From the NCBI RefSeq assembly GCF_001667145.1, contig NZ_LZIF01000114.1:1-58438 (forward strand): a stretch of DNA of 58,438 nt, written 5' to 3'. A model generated the notes under the pieces. It was not told the DNA's origin. It searched no databases and saw nothing but the letters and a program-made list of their open reading frames with translations. The DNA comes from Mycobacterium sp. 852002-51971_SCH5477799-a (lineage in GTDB: Bacteria > Actinomycetota > Actinomycetes > Mycobacteriales > Mycobacteriaceae). The translations under genes and the position numbers were made by a program. Shown here one piece after another: positions 43,476-50,921 of the stretch; positions within the stretch are counted from its first letter, which is position 1, and each line of letters starts with the position of its first letter.

Positions 43476-44557
43476 GCACCCGCGAGATTTTCTTCAACCC
43501 GATCTGGGACGTCCGGATGACCGACACGTCGCTGCGCGACGGCTCCCACCACAAGCGTCACCAGTTCACCACCGACGAGGTCGGCGCCATCGTGGCCGCC
43601 CTGGATACCGCGGGAGTTCCGGTCATCGAGGTCACGCACGGCGACGGCCTGGGCGGCTCGAGCTTCAACTACGGGTTCTCCAAGACCCCCGAGCAGGAGC
43701 TGATCAAGCTCGCCGCCCAGACCGCCAAAGAGGCCAAGATCGCCTTCTTGATGCTGCCCGGTGTGGGCACCAAGGAAGACATCAAAGAGGCCCAGAACAA
43801 CGGCGGCTCGATCTGCCGGATCGCCACGCACTGCACCGAGGCCGACGTGTCGATCCAGCACTTCGGCCTGGCCCGCGAGCTCGGCCTGGAAACCGTCGGG
43901 TTCCTGATGATGAGCCACACCATTGCGCCCGAGAAGCTGGCCGCCCAGGCACGCATCATGGCCGACGCCGGCTGCCAGTGCGTCTACGTGGTCGATTCGG
44001 CCGGCGCGCTGGTCCTCGAGGGCGTGCGGGACCGGGTCGCGGCGCTGGTCGCCGAGCTCGGCGATGACGCCCAGGTCGGTTTCCACGGACACGAAAACCT
44101 GGGCCTGGGGGTGGCCAATAGCGTGGAGGCCGTCCGGGCCGGCGCCAAACAGATCGACGGCTCCTGCCGCCGGTTCGGCGCCGGGGCCGGCAACGCGCCC
44201 GTCGAGGCGCTGATCGGGGTGTTCGACAAGATCGGCGTCAAGACCGGGATCGACTTCTTCGACATCGCCGACGCCGCCGAAGAGGTGGTCGCCCCGGCGA
44301 TGCCGGCCGAGTGCCTGCTCGACCGCAACGCCCTGATCATGGGGTACTCCGGGGTGTACTCGAGCTTCCTCAAGCACGCCATCCGCCAGTCCGAGCGCTA
44401 CGGTGTGCCGGCCCACCAGCTGCTGCACCGCGCCGGCCAGCGCAAACTCATCGGTGGCCAGGAGGACCAGCTCATCGACATCGCGCTCGAGATCAAGCGC
44501 GAGCAAGGGGCACCTCCCGCTCGCGGGGGAGAGAGCGGCGCCGCGGCCCCCCGCTGA
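43472..44557 (+). CDS. hsaF: 4-hydroxy-2-oxoacid aldolase HsaF with an inserted C-terminal segment
   Basis: HsaF splits 4-hydroxy-2-oxohexanoate into pyruvate and propanal. The 361-residue class II aldolase has the N-terminal TDTSLRDGSHHKRHQ, the metal/His segment VGFHGHENLGLGVANS and GNAPVEAL. The C-terminus reads EIKRE-QGAPPARGGE-SGAAAPR, whereas as I recall the homologue reads EIKRE-LD-SGAAVTH. The extra residues coincide with a short palindrome at 44504-44532, so the element has inserted in frame. Confidence 0.93.
   Translation: MSTREIFFNPIWDVRMTDTSLRDGSHHKRHQFTTDEVGAIVAALDTAGVPVIEVTHGDGLGGSSFNYGFSKTPEQELIKLAAQTAKEAKIAFLMLPGVGTKEDIKEAQNNGGSICRIATHCTEADVSIQHFGLARELGLETVGFLMMSHTIAPEKLAAQARIMADAGCQCVYVVDSAGALVLEGVRDRVAALVAELGDDAQVGFHGHENLGLGVANSVEAVRAGAKQIDGSCRRFGAGAGNAPVEALIGVFDKIGVKTGIDFFDIADAAEEVVAPAMPAECLLDRNALIMGYSGVYSSFLKHAIRQSERYGVPAHQLLHRAGQRKLIGGQEDQLIDIALEIKREQGAPPARGGESGAAAPR
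44504..44532 (+). repeat. Short palindromic element inserted in the end of hsaF
   Basis: The stretch contains CTCCCGC-TC-GCGGGGGAG (44514-44531), an imperfect hairpin. It adds about seven net residues between conserved hsaF flanks while keeping the frame. Limits are approximate. Confidence 0.55.
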
Positions 44558-44619
44558 TCCGCCGCCCAGCCGACGGCACGCACAGGCCACGCAAAGGTGC
44601 CGCGAGTAACCTGGTGCGC

Positions 44620-44925
44620 ATGAGCAAATCCAACACAGTCGGCGCCCGGCGTCGTGGGCTGTACGGCCTGCTCGCCGGGGGATTGATGACCGCTGCCGCC
44701 GCTACGGTGATCGCGGTGCCCTTGGCCGGCACGGCCAACGCGCAGTGCAACCAGGACGTGGGTGCATCCATCGATGCGTACCTCCAGAAGCACCCGGACC
44801 TCCACCAGCAATTGCAGCAGCGGTCGGAGGCCGAAGGCGGCAACGGCAACGTCATCGACTACCTCAATCGGCATCCCGACGTACGCCAGCACCTGATCGA
44901 CCTTTCCCACTCCTGCCCGCCCTAG
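44620..44925 (+). CDS. Secreted haemophore-like small protein
   Basis: The 101-residue product has a twin-arginine-containing basic start (RRRG), a hydrophobic signal region and an AGTANAQ cleavage site near residue 40. The mature domain is ~60 residues: CNQDVGASIDAYLQKHPDLHQ and VIDYLNRHPDVRQHLIDLSHSCPP, with two Cys that can pair. The double motif xYLxxHPDxxxxL matches the mycobacterial haemophore-related (Rv0203-like) family. It lies 62 bases after hsaF; whether it is cotranscribed is unclear. M. tuberculosis has PPE genes here. Confidence 0.75.
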   Translation: MSKSNTVGARRRGLYGLLAGGLMTAAAATVIAVPLAGTANAQCNQDVGASIDAYLQKHPDLHQQLQQRSEAEGGNGNVIDYLNRHPDVRQHLIDLSHSCPP

Positions 44926-44989
44926 TGAGTCCGCGTCGTCCGTGAACGCCGCGGCCGACGCGCGGGAACGTTCGCCATTGACGAAAAAG

Positions 44990-45003
44990 TAGAACACGTT
45001 CTA
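44990..45003. promoter_or_regulatory. Perfect KstR box upstream of the Rv3531c-type operon
   Basis: TAGAACACGTTCTA is a perfect 14-base palindrome matching the KstR consensus. It ends ten bases before the GTG at 45014. Confidence 0.92.
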
Positions 45004-45013
45004 GCGTCTAGGC

Positions 45014-46141
45014 GTGTTCTCTGATTCCCTCATCGAAGCCATCGCCGAGTCCGAAAAGCTGGTGGCCGCGGCGCCCCACATCGAGACCGAAGCCGACCTG
45101 CTGGAAGGGCTGCAGTACCTGGCCGGCTGCATCGCCGGCTGTATGCACCTATCGTTCGACTACGACCGCGACCATCCCTTCCTGCAGTCGGGCACCGGGC
45201 CGTTCACCAAGATGGGCCTGGACAACCCCGACACGCTCTACTTCGGCACGCGGGTGCACGCCAATCATGATTACGTCGTCACCGGCCGCCGCGGGACCAC
45301 CACCGACCTGAGTTTCCAGCTGCTGGGCGGCGAGTACACCGACGACAACGTCCCGGTCAGCCAGGCCGCGTTCGACGACCGGGAACTGCAGATCGCACCC
45401 GACGGCAGCTTCGAGTGGCGGGTGCGGCCGACGAACCCCGGGCAACTGGTCATCCGCGAGGTATACGGCGACTGGGCGGCGCAACGCGGCACGCTTTCCA
45501 TCTCCCGGCTGGACACCGCGGGCACCGCGCCTCCGCCGTTGACCCGCGAGCTCATCGAAAAACGTTATGCCACAGCCGGAAAGCAACTGGTGAACCGGGT
45601 CAAGACTTGGCTGCAGTTCCCGCAGTGGTTCTACTTCAACATCCCGGTCAACACGATGGTCGCGCCCCGGCTGACGCCGGGCGGACTGGCGACCCAGTAC
45701 TCGTCGGTGGGGCACTACGAACTGCGGCCCGACCAGGCGCTGGTGATCACCATCCCGGTCACCGACGCGCCCTACCTGGGTTTCCAATTGGGCAGCCTGT
45801 GGTACATCTCGCTGGACTACATCAACCACCAGACTTCGCTGAATAACACTCAGGCACAGGCGGATCCAGACGGAAAGGTGCGCATCGTCGTCGCCGACCA
45901 GAACCCGGGCGTGACCAACTGGGTCGAAACCCTCGGTCATCGCAAGGGCATCCTGCAGTTCCGCTGGCAGCGGGTGTCGCGTCAACTCACCGAAGCCGAT
46001 GGCCCCTCCGTCGAGCTGATCGACGTCGACGCCATACCGACCACGCTGCCCTACTTCGAGCACAACAAGATTTCCGAGGACGAATGGCGCGCGCGAATCA
46101 CGCTGCGCCAACAACAAATTGCGGCAAGGATGCTTGGATGA
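45014..46141 (+). CDS. Conserved protein of unknown function (Rv3531c type)
   Basis: The 375-residue product begins at GTG 45014, very close to a perfect KstR box, so the leader is short. It has an N-terminal helical part (LIEAIAESEKLVAAAPHIETEADLLEGLQYLAGCIAGCM, cited loosely) and a long beta-rich part with LVIREVYGDW, SSVGHYELRPDQALVITIPVTDAPYLGFQLGSLW (in part) and NWVETLGHRKGILQFRWQR. This resembles DUF1214-type proteins, but I am not certain. Its end overlaps the next SDR gene by four bases. Length equals Rv3531c. Confidence 0.82.
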   Translation: MFSDSLIEAIAESEKLVAAAPHIETEADLLEGLQYLAGCIAGCMHLSFDYDRDHPFLQSGTGPFTKMGLDNPDTLYFGTRVHANHDYVVTGRRGTTTDLSFQLLGGEYTDDNVPVSQAAFDDRELQIAPDGSFEWRVRPTNPGQLVIREVYGDWAAQRGTLSISRLDTAGTAPPPLTRELIEKRYATAGKQLVNRVKTWLQFPQWFYFNIPVNTMVAPRLTPGGLATQYSSVGHYELRPDQALVITIPVTDAPYLGFQLGSLWYISLDYINHQTSLNNTQAQADPDGKVRIVVADQNPGVTNWVETLGHRKGILQFRWQRVSRQLTEADGPSVELIDVDAIPTTLPYFEHNKISEDEWRARITLRQQQIAARMLG

Positions 46142-46926
46142 CGATGTCAGGGATGCTCAACGACAAGGTAGTGATCATCAGCGGCGTCGGCCCGGGGCTC
46201 GGCACGACGCTGGCACACCGGTGCGCCGACAACGGTGCCGATCTGGTGCTGGCGGCCCGTACCGTCGAACGGCTGGACGAGGTTGCCAAGCGGGTCAACG
46301 ACTCCGGCCGCAAAGCCCTGGCGGTGCGCACCGACATCACCGACGACGACGAGGTCGCCTACCTGGTCGAGACGACCATGGCCACCTACGGCAAGGCCGA
46401 CGTGCTGATCAACAACGCCTTTCGGGTGCCGTCGATGAAGCCGTTAGCCGGCACCAGCTTTCAGCACATCCGCGACGCGATCGAACTCAGTGCGCTGGGC
46501 GCGCTGCGGCTGATCCAGGCCTTCACGCCGGCGCTGGAGGCGACGCACGGCTCGATCGTCAACGTCAACTCCATGGTGCTGCGCCACTCGCAGGCGAAAT
46601 ACGGCGCCTACAAGATGGCCAAGTCCGCACTGCTTTCCATGTCCCAATCGCTGGCCACCGAGCTCGGTGACAAGGGCATCCGGGTCAATTCCGTTGCGCC
46701 GGGGTATATCTGGGGCGATACCTTGCAGGCCTACTTCGAGCACCAGGCGGGCAAGTACGGCACCACCGTCGACGAGATCTATGCGGCCACCGCGGCGAAC
46801 TCCGACCTCAAGCGCTTGCCCACCGAGGACGAAGTGGCGTCGGCCATCCTGTTCCTGGCCAGCGACCTGTCCAGCGGCATCACCGGGCAGACCCTGGACG
46901 TCAACTGCGGGGAGTATCACGTCTGA
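46138..46926 (+). CDS. Short-chain dehydrogenase (Rv3530c type)
   Basis: The 262-residue SDR has SGVGPGLGTTLAHRCADNGA near 14, INNAFRVPSMKPL (an unusual NNAF in place of NNAG) and catalytic YGAYKMAK. ATG 46138 overlaps the preceding stop (ATGA); an in-frame start 54 bases earlier lies inside that gene. Middle gene of the KstR-boxed trio; the substrate is presumably a steroid alcohol or ketone, which is inference. Confidence 0.87.
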   Translation: MTMSGMLNDKVVIISGVGPGLGTTLAHRCADNGADLVLAARTVERLDEVAKRVNDSGRKALAVRTDITDDDEVAYLVETTMATYGKADVLINNAFRVPSMKPLAGTSFQHIRDAIELSALGALRLIQAFTPALEATHGSIVNVNSMVLRHSQAKYGAYKMAKSALLSMSQSLATELGDKGIRVNSVAPGYIWGDTLQAYFEHQAGKYGTTVDEIYAATAANSDLKRLPTEDEVASAILFLASDLSSGITGQTLDVNCGEYHV

Positions 46927-48071
46927 TGTCCGATCGCACCGATATCGGGACCGTCGACGAGCTGCACGCATCGGCCACCAAGCTGACCGGACTCGACGAC
47001 TTCGGCGTAGACGACGACAACTACCGCGAAGCGCTGCGAGTGCTGCTGGACTCCTACCGGACCGAAGCCGGGCTTACGGTGTTGGGCAGCAAGATGAATC
47101 GCTTCTTCCTGCGCGGTGCGCTGGTGGCGCGGCTGCTGTCCGAATCCGCGTGGAAGCAGTACCCGCAGTACGCCGACGTCGCCATCGAACGGCCCATCTT
47201 CGTCACCGGTCTGGTGCGCACCGGAACCACGGCGCTGCACCGGCTTTTGGGCGCCGACCCCGCGCATCAGGGCCTGCACATGTGGCTGGCCGAATTCCCG
47301 CAACCGCGCCCGCCGCGCGAGACCTGGGAATCACACCCGCTGTATCGCCAGCTCGACGCGCAGTTCACCCAGCACCATCAGGAAAACCCCGGCTATACCG
47401 GGCTACATTTCATGGCCGCCTATGAACTCGAGGAGTGCTGGCAGCTCCTGCGGCAGTCGCTGCATTCGGTGTCCTACGAAACGCTGGCGCACCTGCCGAG
47501 TTACGCCCAGTGGCTCTCAGAGCAGGACTGGACGCCGTCATATCGACGGCACCGCCGCAACCTTCAGCTGATCGGGCTGAACGACGCCGACAAGCGGTGG
47601 GTGCTGAAGAATCCCAGCCACCTGTTCGCGTTGGACGCATTGATGGCGACCTATCCCGACGCGTTAGTGATCCAGACTCATCGCCCGGTCGAAACGATCA
47701 TGGCCTCGATGTGCTCGCTGGCGCAGCACACCGCCGAGGGGTGGTCGACGTCGTTCACCGGGGCCCAAATCGGCGCTGACGCAATGGAAACGTGGTCGCG
47801 GGGTCTGGAGCGGTTCAACGCCGCGCGGGCCAAATACAGTCCGTCGCAGTTCTATGACGTCGACTACAAGGAGCTGATCGCCGACCCGATGGGCACCGTG
47901 GCCGACATCTACCGGCACTTCGGGCTGACGCTGACCGACGAGGCCAGGGCGGCCATTGAAAAAACTCACGCGGACAGCCAGTCCGGCGAACGCGCGCCCA
48001 AGCACGCCTACTCGCTGGCCGACTATGGACTGAGTACCGAGGCCGTCAAGGAGCGCTTCGCGGGCCTGTAA
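46926..48071 (+). CDS. Sulfotransferase-family protein (Rv3529c type)
   Basis: The 381-residue protein has the PAPS 5'-phosphosulfate loop PIFVTGLVRTGTTALHRLLG near 84-103, WVLKNPSHLFALDALMATYPDALVIQTHRP (split at KNPSHLFALDAL) with the 3'-phosphate-binding region, and a C-terminal FYDVDYKELIADPMG. Its ATG shares a base with the SDR stop (TGATG). The presence of a sulfotransferase fold in a KstR-controlled operon is conserved with M. tuberculosis, but its acceptor is not evident from sequence. Confidence 0.86.
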   Translation: MSDRTDIGTVDELHASATKLTGLDDFGVDDDNYREALRVLLDSYRTEAGLTVLGSKMNRFFLRGALVARLLSESAWKQYPQYADVAIERPIFVTGLVRTGTTALHRLLGADPAHQGLHMWLAEFPQPRPPRETWESHPLYRQLDAQFTQHHQENPGYTGLHFMAAYELEECWQLLRQSLHSVSYETLAHLPSYAQWLSEQDWTPSYRRHRRNLQLIGLNDADKRWVLKNPSHLFALDALMATYPDALVIQTHRPVETIMASMCSLAQHTAEGWSTSFTGAQIGADAMETWSRGLERFNAARAKYSPSQFYDVDYKELIADPMGTVADIYRHFGLTLTDEARAAIEKTHADSQSGERAPKHAYSLADYGLSTEAVKERFAGL

Positions 48072-48111
48072 ATCACAGGCGCCACAATAGTTTCTGGATT
48101 TGTGGATGTTC

Positions 48112-48185
48112 TTTTGCCCGCCTCACAGCGACAACTTCGCGAATCGCTCTGGCGTGCCCGCGTTGTCGCTCGAAGGCGGGCAAAA
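48112..48185. repeat. Long imperfect inverted repeat between convergent genes
   Basis: Two 24-base arms (48112-48135 and 48162-48185) pair at 21 positions: TTTTGCCCGCCT with AGGCGGGCAAAA and AGCGACAAC with GTTGTCGCT, separated by one 3-base internal mismatch. The loop is 26 bases. It lies 41 bases after the sulfotransferase-like gene and 60 bases from the end of the Rv3527-type gene. T-runs on both ends fit a bidirectional terminator. Confidence 0.7.
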
Positions 48186-48244
48186 CATCAATGCCTTGCG
48201 GAGCGGCAAGGACCGGCCGGGGCCGATCGGCTCGGCGCGCGCAA

Positions 48245-48694
48245 TCAGTCTTCGTCTGAAACGTCGTCGAGGTAGCCCTCGGCGACGGCATGCTCAATGC
48301 TGTCACCGAGTTTGGGGCACGACCTGGTGCGCGCGGTGTCGCCCCCGGACGCACGCACCTCGGCGAAATGCGCACAGCGCTGCCACGCCTCGGTATTCCA
48401 TTGCACCGCGGTGTGTCCTGGCCCGAGCCGGCGAACGGTGACCCGCACGTGGCAGAACCGGCAGTCAACCGGCAACAGACCCGAATTCAGGTAGCGCTCG
48501 CGGTCGGCACGGCTGGCTTCAGCGACCGCAGCGGCGCGCTGCGGGTCGTTGGCGAAATCCCTTGACTTCGACCAGGATCGAGACCCGCCGTCGCCGGCGG
48601 GCTTCTCGTCGTGGTCGTGATGATCGCCGTGCAGCAACAACATCGATCGCGCAAGCTGATCGACGTCAGGTACCGCCGGCTGATCGTCGCCCAT
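48245..48694 (-). CDS. His/Cys-containing protein cotranscribed with kshA (Rv3527 type)
   Basis: The 149-residue product matches Rv3527 in length. It has an N-terminal His/Asp cluster (HGDHHDHDEKP, 22-32) and a C-terminal part with Cys78, Cys81, Cys107 and Cys126 plus His82, His94 and His109 (CRFCH, CAHF, RSCP). This arrangement could bind a metal or cluster. ATG 48694 lies four bases after the kshA stop, so they share a transcript. Function unknown. Confidence 0.8.
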   Translation of the reverse strand: MGDDQPAVPDVDQLARSMLLLHGDHHDHDEKPAGDGGSRSWSKSRDFANDPQRAAAVAEASRADRERYLNSGLLPVDCRFCHVRVTVRRLGPGHTAVQWNTEAWQRCAHFAEVRASGGDTARTRSCPKLGDSIEHAVAEGYLDDVSDED

Positions 48695-48698
48695 GAGC

Positions 48699-49877
48699 CT
48701 AGTGTTGCTTGGCCGGCACGTCGTCGGAAGCGGGCTCGTCCGCCTCGGAGTCCTTGGCCTTGAGGTTCTGCTCGACCTCGGCGTTCCAGTACTCGTTGGC
48801 TCGGGTGGTGTCGACCTCGATCTCGAAGCGCTCCACCATCTCTGGCTCGATGTCGGCGACGTCGACATAGAACTGCTGGTACCAGCGACGCAACTGATAG
48901 ACGGCGCCGTCCTCTTCGACAAGCAGCGGATTGTCGATGCGGGTCTTGTGCTTCCAGATCTCGACGTCCTGCAGGAAGCCCTTGCTGACGCCCTCGGTGA
49001 ACACCTTCGACAGCTTGTCGGTCATCTTTTCGTCCATGCCCTTGGGCTTTTCGACGATGACACCCCACTGCAGCATGAAGGAGTTCTGGGTCACCGGGTA
49101 GTGGCAGTTGATCAGGATCGATTCGGCCTTGTAACCGCCGTAACTGTTGTGCAGCCAGTTGATCATGAACGACGGCCCGAAGTAGGACGCCTCGGAATCC
49201 AAATGCGCCTCCCCGTAAGACGTGCCGAGGTCGTTGACGTCGGGCCTGCCCACGTTGTGCAGGAACTGCGAGGCGATGTGGCCCTCGAAAACGTTCTTGA
49301 AGTACGTCGGCAACCCGAAATGGATGTAGAAGAAGTGCGCCATGTCGGTGACGTTGTCGATGATGTCGCGGCAGTTGGAGCCCTCGATGAGGATGCTGTT
49401 CCATCGCCACTCGGTCCACTCGTCGCTGTGGGATTCCGGGATGTCCGGGATGCGCACGGCGGGGTCCGGCGGATTGTTCTCGTGGTCGTGCCAGACGAAC
49501 AGCAGGCCGCCGCGCACGTCGGTTGTCCACGACCGGGTGCGCGCCGTCTTGGGTGTGCGCTTGGCGTAGGGGACCAGCTTGCAGCGGCCGTCGCCGCCCC
49601 AACGCCAGTCATGGAAGGGGCACGCGACCTCGTCGCCCTTGATGGTGCCCTCCGACAGGTCGCCGCCCATGTGGCGGCAGTACCCGTCGAGGACCTTGAT
49701 TTCGCCCTGCGAGTCGGCGAACACCACCAGCTTGGTGCCGAACGCCTCGATCGGGTGCGGCTTGCCGTCCTGGAAGTCCTTTGCAACGCCCAGGCAGTGC
49801 CAGCCGCGCGCGTATCTGGTCGGCAAGGCGCCGGGATCGATCTCCCGGATGCCGACCGCCTTGGTGTCGGTACTCAC
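48699..49877 (-). CDS. kshA: 3-ketosteroid 9-alpha-hydroxylase, oxygenase subunit KshA
   Basis: KshA hydroxylates C9 of ADD-type steroids, causing ring B opening together with KstD. The 392-residue Rieske oxygenase has the 2Fe-2S ligands Cys67-x-His69 and Cys86-x2-His89 and mononuclear iron ligands His181, His186 and Asp304, identical in number to the M. tuberculosis enzyme. GTG 49877 has GGAGGTAA upstream. Its reductase KshB is ~44 kb away in this window. A KstR box is 31 bases upstream. Confidence 0.95.
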   Translation of the reverse strand: MSTDTKAVGIREIDPGALPTRYARGWHCLGVAKDFQDGKPHPIEAFGTKLVVFADSQGEIKVLDGYCRHMGGDLSEGTIKGDEVACPFHDWRWGGDGRCKLVPYAKRTPKTARTRSWTTDVRGGLLFVWHDHENNPPDPAVRIPDIPESHSDEWTEWRWNSILIEGSNCRDIIDNVTDMAHFFYIHFGLPTYFKNVFEGHIASQFLHNVGRPDVNDLGTSYGEAHLDSEASYFGPSFMINWLHNSYGGYKAESILINCHYPVTQNSFMLQWGVIVEKPKGMDEKMTDKLSKVFTEGVSKGFLQDVEIWKHKTRIDNPLLVEEDGAVYQLRRWYQQFYVDVADIEPEMVERFEIEVDTTRANEYWNAEVEQNLKAKDSEADEPASDDVPAKQH

Positions 49878-49907
49878 CTGTTACCTCCAACTCACTGGGC
49901 CTCTAAC

Positions 49908-49921
49908 TAGAACACGTTACA
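49908..49921. promoter_or_regulatory. KstR box between kshA and the carbonic anhydrase gene
   Basis: TAGAACACGTTACA fits the KstR consensus, 31 bases before kshA and 72 bases before the divergent gene, which it may or may not control. Confidence 0.88.
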
Positions 49922-49992
49922 GTTTTGCAGCGGGGACGCGCAACGACGGCGAGCCTGGCCACGGCATATGCGCGCTGCGGTATATCTAAACG

Positions 49993-50517
49993 ATGCCGCT
50001 GTTTGCGTTCGAGGGCCGTGCGCCACGGGTCGATCCCACCGCTTTCGTGGCCCCGACGGCCACTCTGATCGGCGATGTCGTCGTGGAGGCGGGAGCCTCG
50101 GTGTGGTTCAACGCCGTGTTGCGCGGTGACTACGGGCCCATCGTGGTGCGCGAGGGCGCCAACGTCCAAGACGGGTCGGTTTTGCACGCGCCTCCCGGTA
50201 TCCCGGTCGACATCGGTCCCGGTGCGACGGTCGCGCACATGTGCGTCATTCACGGGGTGCACGTTGGGCAGGAGGCGCTGATCGCGAACCACGCCACCGT
50301 TCTGGACGGCGCGGTGATCGGGGCGCGCAGCCTGGTCGCCGCGCATTCACTGGTGACGGCCGGCACCCAGATCCCGGCCGGGATGCTGGCCGTCGGAGCG
50401 CCGGCGCAGATCAAGGGCCCGGTCGCCGGGACCGGCGCGGAGATGTGGGTCAAGGTCAACCCGCAGGCCTACCGCGACCTCGCCCAGCGGCATCGGGCCG
50501 GGCTGGAGCCGCTCTAG
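49993..50517 (+). CDS. Gamma-class carbonic anhydrase-like hexapeptide protein
   Basis: The 174-residue left-handed beta-helix protein shows repeated hexapeptides (VVVEAGASVWFNAVLRGD, VVREGANVQDGSVLHAPP in part). Three candidate zinc ligands are His65, His82 and His87 with the usual spacing. Family members hydrate CO2 or act as CoA-metabolism helpers such as CaiE/PaaY. Same length as Rv3525c. Its TAG stop shares the bases CTAG with the convergent NTF2-like gene. Confidence 0.88.
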   Translation: MPLFAFEGRAPRVDPTAFVAPTATLIGDVVVEAGASVWFNAVLRGDYGPIVVREGANVQDGSVLHAPPGIPVDIGPGATVAHMCVIHGVHVGQEALIANHATVLDGAVIGARSLVAAHSLVTAGTQIPAGMLAVGAPAQIKGPVAGTGAEMWVKVNPQAYRDLAQRHRAGLEPL

Positions 50518-50921
50518 AGCTTCCGCGTGTTGGCTGCCGCGCGTTCCATCTCCCAGTAGGCGCGCAGAGCCACCATCTGGCCCTCGGCGTTGACCCGGTA
50601 GGTGAAGACCCCCTCGGCGGTGGTCTGGTACTCACCCGTCGTGATGAGGATGTGCCCGACGTTGGCTTCCTCGTTGCCGCACTGATAGGTGTCGCGGAAG
50701 ACGAACTCGATCTTCGTGGTGGGGGCGATCGCCCTGTCCCAGAAGGCCGCAATGGCATCGCGGCCCCGGTGCCCCAGACCTTCGGGGTCGAACACCGAGG
50801 GCCCGATAGGGTCCTCGACGATGGCGTCGTCGGCGAATACCGCCAGCCACGCGTCCTTGTCCCTGGCCGCCACCGCCTCGCGGGAGCGGCGGCCGGCCTC
50901 GTGTGCGGGATGTCCGCTCAC
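50514..50921 (-). CDS. NTF2/SnoaL-like protein in the ltp3-ltp4 operon
   Basis: The 135-residue protein starts with a helix (EAGRRSREAVAARDKDAWLAVFADDAIVEDPIGPS, in part) and has RDAIAAFWDRAIAPTTKIEF and TYRVNAEGQMVALRAYWEME, the pattern of SnoaL/ketosteroid-isomerase-like folds. Family members are isomerases, hydratases or ligand-binding proteins; the catalytic role is not clear here. Its ATG overlaps the ltp3 stop by four bases. M. tuberculosis has the membrane-protein gene Rv3524 in this slot, as I recall. Confidence 0.82.
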   Translation of the reverse strand: MSGHPAHEAGRRSREAVAARDKDAWLAVFADDAIVEDPIGPSVFDPEGLGHRGRDAIAAFWDRAIAPTTKIEFVFRDTYQCGNEEANVGHILITTGEYQTTAEGVFTYRVNAEGQMVALRAYWEMERAAANTRKL

